Source: Tolypeutes matacus
Lineage: Eukaryota > Chordata > Mammalia > Cingulata > Chlamyphoridae
Length of the DNA: 64,000 bases
Direction of reading: 5' to 3'
NCBI GenBank assembly: GCA_026826555.1
Contig: JAKSZT010054568.1
Coordinates: forward strand, 12,444,171 to 12,508,170
Shown here: piece after piece, positions 37,075 through 48,300 of the stretch
How positions within the stretch are numbered: the first letter of the stretch is position 1
Layout of the letters: each line of letters begins with the position of its first letter
The notes under the pieces: model-generated
What the model was told of the DNA's origin: nothing
The model's input: only the letters and a program-made list of their open reading frames with translations
The model's database searches: none
Program-made: the position numbers and the translations under genes

Positions 37075-37376
37075 CTTCAAAACCAGACACAAAATACTGC
37101 ATGTTGTTTGACTTCATCTATACAAAATATAAAATACAAATAATTTTATAGAGACAGAAATAGACTAGCAGTTATGTATGGAAGGGGAAGGATAAGAGAT
37201 TGAGAGGTGACCACTAAGGGATAGGGGTTTGTTCTTTTTGGATAATGAAAATGATCTAATATTGCTTATAGTGATGAATGCACTACTCTTTAATAATACC
37301 AAATGCCATCAATTGTACACTTTATAGGGACTGTATGGTTTATGAATACATTTCAATAAAATAGATTAAAAAAATG
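37075..37376 (+). mobile_element. L1 3'UTR end with A-tail
   Basis: TGCATGTTGTTTGACTTC, ATAGAGACAGAAATAGACTAGC, GGGTTTGTTCTTTTTGGA, AATTGTACACTTTATAGGG and CAATAAAATAGATTAAAAAAATG are in the order of old L1 3' ends in sense. Severely 5'-truncated, ends with a polyadenylation-like AATAAA and A-rich tail. Confidence 0.8.
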
Positions 37377-37399
37377 ATACTTCAGCTTGGAAAGTCTAA

Positions 37400-37485
37400 G
37401 TGACTAAGCCAAATTCACATTTGGAGGGAGTAGCAGAGTTAGAATTTGAACCATGATCTTCTCATTCTGAAACCCATGATCTTTC
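37400..37485 (-). repeat. MIR SINE fragment
   Basis: GTAGCAGAGTTAGAATTTGAACC and CATTCTGAAACCCATGATC match antisense MIR. Confidence 0.5.
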
Positions 37486-38069
37486 GACACCAAGGACCAC
37501 TGATCTCCGTGGCACTCAGTGATTCAGGTAATCAAGGCCAGTGATCTGCTCTGGTGAACTGTAGGTTAACACAAAAAGAGGCATTTCCCACAGGGTGATG
37601 TCAGAATCACTTTTATGAAGGATGGCATGGGTGTGGTTTAAAAAGAAAGCATTTTACATGTTTATTAATACAACAAGTTTATATTCAGAAAATGAGAGAG
37701 ATGCCTTCTTAAAAAAATACAAACTACAGAACATGATGTTTAACAAAACCCTCCTCACCGATGAAAGTCAGCTGGAGATGAACTGCCAGGGGGAACTATC
37801 AGAATATCAAGTTGATGGTAGGTGTGTGGCTTGCTGAGCTTGTCCAAGGAGCACGGCTCTGTGGAAGGTCTATCACCAGAAGCAGCCTGCTATTTATTGG
37901 TCTTACCACCCAACACGACCTTACTTATATATCTTTACCGATGATTATAAAAAAACCTTATGAAAGTCTTGCTCACATTAAGATTTCTATGTCGTTCTCC
38001 AGAGTAGCATCCCTGGCAAAATTCGATCAAGTTTCACCGGCTTTGTCAAGATTGAACAGTCTGTCTTTT
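37486..38069. other. unannotated intergenic stretch
   Basis: No gene or clear repeat recognised. Confidence 0.35.
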
Positions 38070-38585
38070 TTTCCACCAATATTTGTTGACTTGCAACCAT
38101 TTTCCAGATCCTATTTGAAGGCTCAGGAATAAATGTAACATGGACCCTGCTCAAGAAGCTCATATTATGACTTCAGATTCTTGGCTGGTATAAAAAGCTT
38201 GGCCCTCAGGCAGGTCCGTGCTGGGCTCTCGCATTTACATCTTCATACACCACCTCAGTTGGCAGCTGGTTCAATGTAGAAGAAACTGAAAGTTTCTATG
38301 TAGTGAAGAAAATCGTGGGTAATTTTAGAGAGGCTACTCTCTCCGACTTGCCAGTTGTTAATTGCATCCACGTCCCTGAGTGTCCTGTCCTCCTTGGCGC
38401 CATCTTCTCAGCTGGCGCACAGACCCTGTGCTCGGAGCAGCTGTGTTGGGCACGTTTCCCTGGGCTGACCCTAAGAACACGTCCGTTTCCTCTTCACGTG
38501 TTCAACACACATTTGATGAGCACTGCTCCACAATGGGGCATTGTGGGCCACTGGGAGATGACTTAGCCTGAGCCCTGCCTCCAGA
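38070..38585 (-). repeat. two L2/MIR-type fragments
   Basis: 38070-38160 (AATATTTGTTGACTTGC with GACCCTGCTCAAGAAGCTC) and 38500-38585 (ACACATTTGATGAGCACTGC with GAGCCCTGCCTCCAGAG) both resemble the antisense start of the old SINE/LINE segment that precedes the phrase CTGCCCTCAAGGAGCTC. The DNA between is unassigned. Confidence 0.4.
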
Positions 38586-39208
38586 GATCACAGGCCAGTG
38601 CTGGGCAGGTCGTTCTGGAAGTTAGGTCCAGGGCTGTGCCCTGAAAGACGATCCATAAAAATGGGGGACCAAACTAGATAATCTTCAGCCTCTTCACTGC
38701 CCAAGTACGACCTATTTCAAGGCATTGCCTATACACTAAGGCAAAATAGAAGGCTTGATAAGTGGTAGTGTTTATAGTTAATAAGCATCTTATATTTTAA
38801 CATTTTCCATGTCCTATGCCTGGTTCAGCTAGATAAGCATGGTACTAGAAGTCAAAATTCCTGGCTCGTGCCTTTGGCCTTCCATCCTCCCCTCTCTGCG
38901 TCCACGGCACTATGGGAATAGAGTGATGCTGCCGACAGACAACAAAGGCCAGCTTTGCGCTGAGGGGGCTTCCTTCTCAGGCGCCTCCTCCAAAAGGCTC
39001 CCTTCTCCTTCCTCGGAGGCCCGCGCCTCTGCCTCAGCAGCAGCCAGGCCCCACATCCCTCACCGACCTCACACTTCCTCCCCGGAAGAGGACAAGCCCC
39101 AGAAGGATATGGCTCCATTGTTTCTCCTTCCTCCTTCCTTCCTGGGCTGCTCCAGGAAGCATGTGCACTACCTGTGAAGTCCTCATTCTTACTTACTCTT
39201 TTATGACG
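38586..39208. other. unannotated unique intergenic stretch
   Basis: No gene or clear repeat recognised. Confidence 0.4.
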
Positions 39209-39735
39209 TGTTATCTGAGATGTGGGAATCCCATTGGCCCTGAAACTGTAATACCTTCAACTTATGTCTCCACCTGGGGCCTCAGCGCTCCACCTCACAC
39301 CCACTCTACCGAGAAGTCGTCTAGGCCCATTGAGGTGGGAAACCAAATCTTCAGAGTGGGACCGCTGGCACCTTCTGCTTTGGCTGGTCCCACAAATTGT
39401 GTGGATCAGTGTGACAGCCTCGGGAATGTGCTGCTTGTGCTCCCAGAGAAAGGTTTCCTCGAGTGGAGGGGGCTAACAGCCGCCAGCTGGTCACTGTCAG
39501 GTGCAGCTCAGCTTCTGCGCTGAGGCCTTGCCCTCTCGGCATGGTCCCAGGAGAAGGTGGCACGAGGGCCTGCCGCAGAGCCCCTGACAAGGCTGGCAGC
39601 TCTGGCCAAGGTCTGGTCGCTCCTTCTGCTCAGCCCTGCTCCTTCCACTCTCCTTTCACGGGAATCTCTCCCCAACCTAACTCCCAAACCCTGATTCAAA
39701 ATTAGCTTCTGCTTTGAGGAGACCCAAACGACCCA
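39209..39735 (+). mobile_element. probable ERVL-type 5' LTR
   Basis: Begins TGTTATCTGAGATGTGGG and ends CCAAACGACCCA, immediately before a primer-binding-site-like segment at 39737-39753. The boundary call rests on that segment and on TG...CA ends. No target duplication can be checked because no 3' LTR is found. Confidence 0.45.
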
Positions 39736-41095
39736 GTGATGCCAGAAGTGGGGTTGTCCGGGAAAGCTAGCGGTAATATGGGGCTTGGGGACAGATCCTT
39801 TCCAGGCAGCTGACAAGGAGGGCCCATCCAAGGGTTTGTGGAGCACAGATGGTCCCCCGCACAAAATGGGGGTCCAGTCGCTCAACCTGTCACTAGTGGT
39901 AACTTCCGGAGAATGTTCTGATGCGTAGATATGTCCCTGACAAATACTGTGATTCAAGCATTTGACAAGTACTGGGGAACAAACCCTATAGGACAGTGAG
40001 CTTGCACTGCAAGGCAGAGTGATGACAAACAGTTGAGGGCAGGCGGCAGCTACTTAAAACTGAGCGTGAAGCCCAGAGGGCCAAGAAACTCCTTAGTGGG
40101 AGAACACCAAGTGCTGAAGATTGAAATGAGGATGCAAGGTCTGCTGCAGAACTTCAAAGGAAACCGAATGTTCTGGCAAGGCAGGCATCAGCCAAGGAAA
40201 CCTGGGTCTCTGGTATATCTTGGGGGATTCCTCCAAAGGCGTGCGCTCCCCAGACTCCCCTGAGTCCTCAAAGTCTGAAGAAGTGACCCAGCCTTCCCTA
40301 GGTGGGTGAATTCTGAGGACCTTATAACAACACAGCAAAGTCTATCCTGTAATAATTCATCAGTCCTTCCCCAAGGGAAGGACAGCCATTGGCATGGGTG
40401 ACTGCACACTGTAAACAGGGTAGGATTGACACAGATTCCCAGAAACCCAAAGTGCTGTTGTCATGAGTCCACACGAGAGTGGAGGTACGTGGGGGTCGAG
40501 TAATAAAGAGCGTCCCTGACAAAGCCCAGCTCACACTGGGCCTCTGGACCTGCAGATATGCCTGGTGGCTATCCCCCTGATGTGCAACTGGGTTTGACAC
40601 ACTTAGCAGTTGTGACAACTCCATGTGGGGTCCGTGTCCTTGGCCTGTGGGGAAGAGCTAGGATAGCAGGGAAGGCCAAATAAAAGCCTTTGAAACTGGT
40701 TCCCACCCACCCCCACCCTAGCTGAGAAAGAAAACTGAACAGCATCCCCTCATCAGGCGGGCTGTGCTCCCTATGGTAGTCCACTGACTGTGACACTCGG
40801 GTTCCAAGGCTCCTGGGGGACCTGGTGATGCCTGCGGTCTCCGCAAGCTCAGCCAGCCATTAGGACCAATCCAGGATGTTTGCTAGGCCCGGTGTCACTG
40901 CTAGAGCGATCAAAATGGTCTCAGGTGCATGAGACGTGGCCACGGATTTGGCAAATGCATGACAAAAAGTGAGAGCTGCTATGGTCCTGGCTTGCTCTGT
41001 CACTGAGCGACACTCCAGACCTCTGTCCAGGGGAGGGTCTGAAGGCCACGATGACGCCCAGGAACACGCATGTTTAGACATCGGGTGGTAGAGGT
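39736..41095 (+). mobile_element. probable ERVL internal remnant with tRNA-Leu-type PBS
   Basis: TGATGCCAGAAGTGGGG at 39737-39753 closely resembles the tRNA-Leu primer-binding site of ERVL elements. The following 1.3 kb lacks other recognised repeats, and no intact gag or pol frame remains. It is defective. The 3' limit is a guess. Confidence 0.35.
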
Positions 41096-42809
41096 ATTAG
41101 GAATCCATAAGCCCTGGAGAGGAGCAGCTGACACCCAGTAACGCCCTATCACTGAGCTCGTCACTAGGAGCCCCTGGGCTGGATGGGGAAGGAGGCCGCC
41201 GAGCAAGGGCCTCGGTGAGAACACAGGCAGCGCGGGGGCGTCCCACCTGCAGCGCGCCTGCGGCCGCAGGCTCCAGCCTGGCCTCGCGCCTCTGCTCCTG
41301 CCACGGCTACTGAGGCTGTTCTCGCCATCATCACCGGGACACGAAGGAGCTGGTCAAGGGTTTCCAAACATCGGGGGCAGCAGGACCTTTTGTTTTCCTC
41401 CTTATAGATCTACACTCCAAGTCCATGTGTAAATTGGTGGAAGTGGACTTGCTTTAAGGCGGGGAGGGGTCTCACGGGCCCATTTCCTCTCCTGGTGGCT
41501 CGTAGTGGGTTCTCGACTCGGCACCCATGGCTCTCCCCTCTGCTGGGAACAGCACCGCTCACTGTCCCAGCCAGGCACGGGGGAAGCCTTGGCCACACAC
41601 CTTGCCCTCACTGCCGGCGGTCCAGGCCCCTCGCCCTGCTCCAGGTCTGGGAAGGGGGAGAAGTTGCTGTCCCCAAAGGCATCCTAGAGTAAAAGGTTTT
41701 CCACTGGCCCAGCCTTCAGCCATAAAGGAGCAGGGAGCTGGCTGAGGCTGGTCCCACCGAGCGGACGCTCGTTACCCGGAGGCAGGGGCTGGGTGTGTGC
41801 AGCTCCCCACCCTCCGGATCCTCAGCCGGCAGCGGTCCCGTCTCTGCCGTGTCCCAGGCAGTGAGAGAGCAGGGGGGCCCCAGCCTCGACACGGCCCAGC
41901 AGAGCCAGGGTCCCCGGTGCCTGTGAAGGCCGCTCCTACTCATGTGCCTCTTAGAAAACTGGGGTCAGGAGGGAACTCGGCAGTGGATGGGGTCCACGTG
42001 GCACAAACCACTCACCCGTAACAGCCACTGACCGAGTCCCCACCGTGGCCCAGCACTGGAGCTGGTGCTGGACACACAGAGCACTTGCTGAATGGAGAAG
42101 ATGTCCACGACATGCTAAAGCCTCTGCGCCAGCCGCGTCCAGCCCACTCCGCAAAGGCCAGTCTCTGGAAGGCCGCCGCCGAGCTCCACTGACAGCCTGA
42201 CAGCGACGGCGCCAACTCGGGCAAGTCTCTCAGTGCTAGCCACAGCGTTTCCCCTTCCCATCCCTACCATTAGGCCGTTGCTCTGGACTCTGACTCAGAT
42301 GCCGCCCCCTCCAGGTCACCTGCTGGCAGTCCTGGAGTGGGCGAGGCGCCCGTTCTGTGGAATTTCCCCACTATTGGAGCCTGTGTGCTCCCCGCCCCCA
42401 CCAGACTCAGCTCACTGCTTTTGTCTGCTTCCATTCCTGTCTCCCCAAATGGCACGGGAACTGGCAGAGGAGGAGCCAGCTAAACGTTTCGTGATTCAAA
42501 TGGAGCTTCCCTGGGCTGTGGATCTCTTCTGTTAAAAGAGGGGCACAGTGGGTGGGCTCACCTAGACAGGCCACCTAGGCCTGAGGTCTGGGATTCCAAG
42601 AGGGAGAGTAGCTGCTGGGTGGAGACCAGCCGGCCGGGAGGCGCGTGGTTCTGGAGGTTTCCAGTCCGGTTAGGAGCGTCGGCTGCTCCGCCGGGAGAAT
42701 CCGTGCAGAGGCTGGATTATCTGAGTCCTGGGACGTGGCTGGCCCGGAGCTGTTACTGCCCCCGTACCCCGAGGACCTCTAAGCTGTAACGGGGCAGCAA
42801 GAGAAACAA
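41096..42809. other. GC-rich intergenic stretch before TRIB2 3' end
   Basis: A possible sense L2/MIR end is at 42040-42110 (AGAGCACTTGCTGAATGG). No gene recognised. Confidence 0.4.
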
Positions 42810-42900
42810 GCTTTGGATTAAGCAACTCGGGGTCCAGTCCCGTGTCTCTCACTTACAGGTTGCTTAACCTTGGACAAATCCTGCACCTTCAGAGAGTCAG
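42810..42900 (+). repeat. MIR SINE fragment
   Basis: GGGGTCCAGTCCCGTGTCTC, CACTTACAGGTTGCTTAACC and TTGGACAAATCC follow sense MIR. It marks intergenic DNA just beyond the TRIB2 polyadenylation site. Confidence 0.55.
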
Positions 42901-43080
42901 GGGGAGGTTACTTCAGGGAGCTGCGAGCAGCACGGCCAGCACATGCCCGGCAGGGCGAAAGGCAGCCCCCCGCCCTGCAAGAGCAAGCGCCCGCCAGGGC
43001 GCCTCGTTCTCGGCTGTGGCGGCGTGGGTACAAATCACGGTACACAGAAGATGGACGTTAGTTAAATACGCACAGTTTTC

Positions 43081-43086
43081 TTTATT
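43081..43086 (-). terminator. TRIB2: TRIB2 polyadenylation signal AATAAA
   Basis: The plus strand reads TTTATT, so AATAAA on the transcript strand. It lies about 1.82 kb downstream of the stop codon. Cleavage would be expected 10-30 bases further, near 43055-43070. This is the most distal canonical hexamer I see before the sequence turns into ordinary intergenic DNA with a MIR fragment at 42810-42900. Confidence 0.65.
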
Positions 43087-44299
43087 GAAGAGATTAGGAC
43101 AAAAACATTAAACCAAATACATGACAAAGCACCAGAGGCCATGGACCCCTCCATGCACCGCCGATCTCTCCTCCTACGGGGTAAAAATAGGGGAGAGGGA
43201 AGGAAAAGTGGTCCTTCTCGACACAGCACCTCCCTCCTGTAGATCCTCCGTCGTCAGGTAGCGCCCAGGGCACGTCCACGGCTGCCGCGTCTCCTGGCCG
43301 TGGACGGGGAAGCCGACCTCTCGGGACGTGGACGCACACTCCTGTGGCGTGGGCGCGAAGCATCCGAGGGTCTGCACACACATGCCACGTACGATAATTA
43401 AGCACAGGTTCAAGTAACATTTACAAACGAGAGTCCACGTGGCACCCACCCAAAAACAAGACCATTTCACAAAACATGTACAGGCAGTAAGATCCAACAG
43501 CTGAGGTACTGGAAACAAACATTTATGCCAGATTTCTGCATCATACAGCAATAGGAAAGCAGTAAGAAAAAACACCTGCCACTCAAAATCAAAGAAAGCC
43601 AAATAAAAGGTTCTTTCAGGAACAGAAATGCTCAAACAAGGAAAAAAAAATTTTAACTACAGCATGTAACATGTCATCCCAAGTCAACCCGTAATTGAAG
43701 TACTGGCTTAATACATCACAATGTGACATTTTCCTTAATAAATAGAAGAGTTCTTGAGAATACGAAGGAGCGTACTGGGATAGAGAGCTGTTTGTATTTA
43801 TATCATCCTAGCTTTCAGCTTATTATCCTTCCCACTCGTCTCTACTAAGGGAATTTTTGCAAACCAGAGGGTCTTGCAAGCCAAAAGGACCATTCTTTGT
43901 AAAGAAAACTAAATAGCTGCCCTGCATTTTAGGAGTGGGGACAACCTGCTTTGTTTCACTTGTTTCTAATAAAACAAAGGCAGAGTGTTTAGCTGGGATC
44001 AGATCCTTGCAAAAGCTTAAGACTCCAAGCGAATCCTGCTCTCTTGGGCCTTGTAAATGCCTATTATTCAAACCCTCATCATTCAAAAGGAAAAAAATTA
44101 GCAAGCAGTGGAATTTCAGTTTTCCTTTTCTTCTTTCAACATGATAGCAGTAACGCATCTGGAAGTCTGACTTCTAATAGCTTCCTGCCACAAACCAATT
44201 GACACAAAACAGAAGAGCTTGTTAAAGGACAGATTTTTTTTTTCCCCCTTCAGGGAGCAAAGCATTAACATGTCATTTCCTGACCAGGATATTAAATAG

Positions 44300-44305
44300 T
44301 TTATT
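44300..44305 (-). terminator. TRIB2: possible proximal TRIB2 polyadenylation signal
   Basis: TTTATT on the plus strand gives AATAAA on the transcript strand, about 600 bases after the stop codon. It could produce a short 3'UTR isoform. The hexamer alone is weak evidence; no obvious U/GU-rich element was confirmed. Confidence 0.3.
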
Positions 44306-44904
44306 TAGAAGAAATGAGCTGAAGAGAGCGATTAAGAGACGCAAACTGGACTTTTGTTTTCTTTTAGTTTAGCACCCAGGTTTCTTGTCAGTCTGTGTGC
44401 ACCGAATTTTATCTTAAGTGAACCCCATTAATTATCAGCTAGGTGGTTAGCTTGTTGAAAAAGAGAAAAGAAAAAATCCTCGGCCAAGTGTACCTTCCCT
44501 GAATCATGACAAGAAGTTAGACGCTAACAGTGCGATGCCAAGATGTGTGTTTGAGGCAGAGAGTTTCAATTCTGTCGGGATCTGCAACTATTTTTGAACA
44601 AAACAAAAAGTGGGGTGGGAGGAAGCAGCCCAGCTAGTGGGGGCGGGCTCGGGGCTGCACCGGGGGGCAGAGGCCCCAGGGGCTCCCTCGTGCTTCCAAT
44701 CCCATCAGCCTGCGCTGGCCACCGAGCCCGTCCCTGCCCCCTGCCCCCTGCCTCTGGCCCCAGGCTTTGTGGTCAATCGGCTCCCATCTTTGAACCCAGA
44801 AACTGTCTTTCTGCCACGGAGCCAGGCGCGGGGTGCTCCCTGGCAGGCTCCTTCCCGATGCCCTCTGGTCCTGGCACCCGCGGGAGACCGCCTGTGCGGC
44901 GCTC

Positions 44905-45373
44905 TCAGTTAAAGAAAGGGTCCAAGCTCTCCTGCATATTGACATCCGGCACCAGCTGGTCAGACGCTTCCTTAGCACCGTATCCTGGGCTCGAGGCGCT
45001 GAAATCTGTGGAGAACCAGGGGTGGTCCAGGATCTCCTGGGAGGTCAGCCGCTCCGAGGGCTCCCGCCGCAGAATGCTCCGGAGAAGGCACTTGGCCTTG
45101 GCCGACAGGCTCTCGGGAATGCTGAACTGGCCGCGCCGGATTTTGCTGAAGAGGGAGCTGGGCTCAATGTCATGGAAAGGGTAGCGGCCCACGAGCATGG
45201 TGTACAGCATCACGCCCAGGCTCCACACGTCGGCCGCCTTGCCCGAGTAGCTGCCGCCGGCGTTGAGGATCTCGGGGCTGACGTAGGCCGGGCAGCCGTG
45301 CTTGTCGGAGAGGGAGTCGTCGCCTCCCCGCAGGATGTACGCGTCCTCCAGGCTTTCCAGCTTGACCCGTGTC
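44905..45373 (-). CDS. TRIB2: TRIB2 coding exon 3, C-terminal half and stop
   Basis: The acceptor reads CTGTCTTGCAG before 45373. The exon completes codon 188, encodes residues 189-343 and ends in TGA at 44907-44905. It carries ESLED, where DFG would be expected (SLE, residues 195-197), so normal magnesium binding is not expected. SPE, DVWSLG and the ERLT arginine support the C-lobe fold. The tail has ILDHPWF (302-308) and SDQLVPD (325-331), the MEK- and COP1-binding motifs of the family, and ends DPFFN. Confidence 0.98.
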
Positions 45374-48300
45374 CTGCAAGACAGGGGCAGAGGTGAGCGC
45401 GTGGCGGCCCCTGTGGCCCAGCGCCGCCCGGGCACTCCCAGGGCCCCTCACTCACTCACCCCACCTGCAGGGCCCGGGTGGCAGCGCCGGACACTGAGCC
45501 CGGCGCCAGGGGTGCGACCGAGGAGGCGTCCCCGCGAAGCCTGCGTGCTGGCGTGGACAGGCCGCTGCAAGCACCAGCCAAGGCCGCCATCATCACCCCG
45601 TCTTGGCCATCAGGGAACCAGAGCTCCAGGCCCTTTCTCAGAGCCACAGCTGAACACGGCGTGGACCCACGGCCTGGACCCAGCCCTACCCAACGGCGTC
45701 CACGCCCACGGGCGCACGTCGGGCTAACCCGAAAGCACAGCCCGCAGAGCCATTCACGCGACCCCCTCCCATCTGGGCCTCGCCAGCGTCTCCCAGCAGC
45801 CCTGGAGGATCCAACGATCCAACCAGAGTGTGGGAAATGCGCCCAAAGCGTTCTTGCTGGGAAGTGGAGCCTTGACCTCTCAGTCTTCCCAGGTTGACCC
45901 CGTGGCTTTCTGCTCCAGCAGGGAGGAGCAGGGAATGCTAGGGCAGGAGGGCCGCCCAGCGCCGCGTCCGGAGCAGGAGTGGACGCCCGCCGCCGCGTCT
46001 CTCCATTCCCCGTCCCCACCACGCGGCCAGGGCCCTCGCCGCCCGCCTCGGGCCGCGCTCTGCTCTGCCTCCGCTGGACTCCCAGCGGCCAAGCCCACAG
46101 CCTGCTAGACCACATGCTGCCCCTAAGAAGCACGGCGCTGCTGCCGGGGCACGGGGGGAAGGAGAGACGCCGCATTGGCCTGACCCCCTAGAAGCTGCAC
46201 TCGTCTCCAGGGCCCTCTGACCCAAACAGGGCCCAATGCCATCGGACAGACACTCAGTGTCAAGAAGTGCTGCTAGCAATGAGCTGAAGCCTCACTCTGC
46301 AGCACCCAATTCCCGGTGAAAAGAGCTGAGGCCGCCCCCTGCCCCCATGCCCACCCCAGGCCCCAGGCCCTGCCCCGGCCCCAGGCCCCGCCCCTGTCCC
46401 CAGGCCCCGCCCCCGGCCAGCCCTCTCTCCCGGGCCAGCACCGCCAGCAGGAAGCAGGTACCTCCCAGTGCTCACACTGACCAGAGGCCGCAGGCCTCAG
46501 GGTTCTAAACACCGTCACCCCGAGGTGGACCCCGAGGTGGACCAAGGTGGACGCGGCCAGCTGGGACGGTGGCGTGGACGGGGGAGGGAGCAGGGGCTAG
46601 GGGCAGGGCTGGGACGAGCCTCTCCCCTGCTTGCCCGGGAGGCTCAGCGCTGCTGGGGCCAGAGAGGGCATGGAGGCCACGGGCTGCGCCATTAGCAGGC
46701 GCCTGGAGCCAGGGCCCAGCACGTCCTCTCCCTCACTCCCCCCAGGACGCAGGACCCCAGAGCAGGCCGTGCTCCCGGCACACTCCTCGGAGCAGCTCTC
46801 CTCGGCCAAGGGCCTGAGACCTCCCGTACATTTCAGGCATGTCAAGGATGAGGTGCTTGTTTCCACCGAGGAGAAGACATGGTTGTGGTGCTGGACCAGG
46901 AGCTGGCCCAGCAGCGATGGACGAGGTGGCCTGAGGGCCCCTGCAGGAACCCCTGGGATTCCAGGACACAGCTCACCCTGCTCTTAACCCGGGAATCCGT
47001 GTGCTCCTCTGCTCTCCCGGAGCCGCTGCTCTGTAAAAATAGGGAGGATCTAGACGTGCTAAATCTGGAACTGAGTCGCTTAAGGACAAAGCCTTCCTCC
47101 CTTTCCTTTGGCTAATCCGAGGTGGCAGGTGGAGCTGACCACACCAGCCCACTGGGCTCTCCCAGATCAGAGATGCTCCCCAGGCGGAGCGAAGGGAAGG
47201 GGCAGCGGGCACAAGGGGGTCCTCCAGGCCCCCCACTCGTCCCAGCCTCAGGAGAGAGCCAATTCCTCGCCTCCCCCGGCAGCACAGTGGCCACAGAAGG
47301 ACGAGACCACAGCAAGAGCGGAGGTGACAGGATAAGAGGCCCTCGTGTCCAAGCGTTAGTCTTGGGTGGCTTGAGTTTGGGGCTCCCTATCTCAGATCCC
47401 TCCACGGTGGCCCCGGCTGCAGAGAGACCCCCGGCCCCCAGCCTCACCTGCAGCTGCCCGCCCACCCCAGCCTCCAGAAGGCTGGCGGTCACGCCCCTCT
47501 CGGTGCCTGGGATGCACCCCCAGGCGGGGGCACAGCTCCACCCCTGCTGCCCACCCTGGAGACGGGGGCCGCCCCAGCGCCCCACGGAAACACTGCACTT
47601 TCACAAGCGTGGCACCCGGGACCGTGGCTCCGGCTACTCTGTCGATCTGCTGGCACTTGTCTTGTGCACGGCTTCGGGGTGGTCCACTCACCCCTCCCCT
47701 GGAGTGGGCACTCCAGGAGCTGGCGGGCAGGCGGCCGGGCCGCTCTGTGGGCAGTGCCCCGTTCACGGTATGCAGTGGGCACGCGACGTGCCTGGGAGGG
47801 GGGCCGCCAGTCACCCTCGCGAGCCTCGTGGCCCCCGCATGTGTGCGCCACTGGATGGCCCTGCTCTGCCCACCTGGGCCACCGAACACCTGCGTACTGC
47901 TCAGGTGGTGGGGACCTGCCTGCCACTGCGCTGGCTCGGCCTCGCAGAGCGCAGGGACTTGTGCCCTGTGCTCACCCTCCCAGGCCACAGCTCTAGGTTC
48001 TGGCCCTCGCCACCCCCATCCTCCCTGCCCCCCACCAGCAGCAGAGCTCCCCACTGTCCAAGCAGCCCACCCCTTCTTCCTGGAAGGTGACAGGGCCTTG
48101 GAAAACGGCTGCAGGCCGCACCTTGTCAGGTAAACCCTCTGGCTGCTCTCCCAGGTTCATTAGCTACTCAAATAAAGCTGATGAAGATGAGCATGGCAGA
48201 GAAAGGCCACTCCCGGGGCCTGGCCAGGGTGGGGGCTGCCCTGGGGCCTCTGGCTCACACGTGGTCCAGTGTCCACTGCAGGGCCACCACATGCACAATC

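Larger units (their letters stand above)
1..43059. other. intergenic region downstream of TRIB2
   Basis: I recognise no coding gene, processed pseudogene or structured RNA on either strand. The open frames present are short or lie in low-complexity or GC-rich sequence and match no family I know. The stretch consists of unique sequence with old interspersed repeats and several tandem repeats listed separately. In human the DNA downstream of TRIB2 is a large gene-poor interval (established knowledge), consistent with this. Confidence 0.75.
43060..44904 (-). other. TRIB2: TRIB2 3'UTR
   Basis: This follows the TGA directly and stays in the terminal exon, about 1.84 kb to a polyadenylation hexamer near 43081. 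The first 300 bases next to the stop are GC-rich; the rest is AT-rich and I see no interspersed repeats in it. The absence of repeats in an otherwise repeat-littered region fits a constrained 3'UTR. The exact 3' end is inferred from the hexamer only, and a longer transcript cannot be excluded. Confidence 0.8.

Noticed and set aside
44833..45396. Open frame of 187 codons on plus strand over TRIB2 exon 3
   Set aside because: It is the antisense shadow of a strongly constrained coding exon.
47122..48090. Open frame of 322 codons on plus strand
   Set aside because: It lies in GC-rich TRIB2 intron 2, is Pro/Gly/Ala/Arg-rich, resembles no family, and similar long frames overlap it on the other strand.
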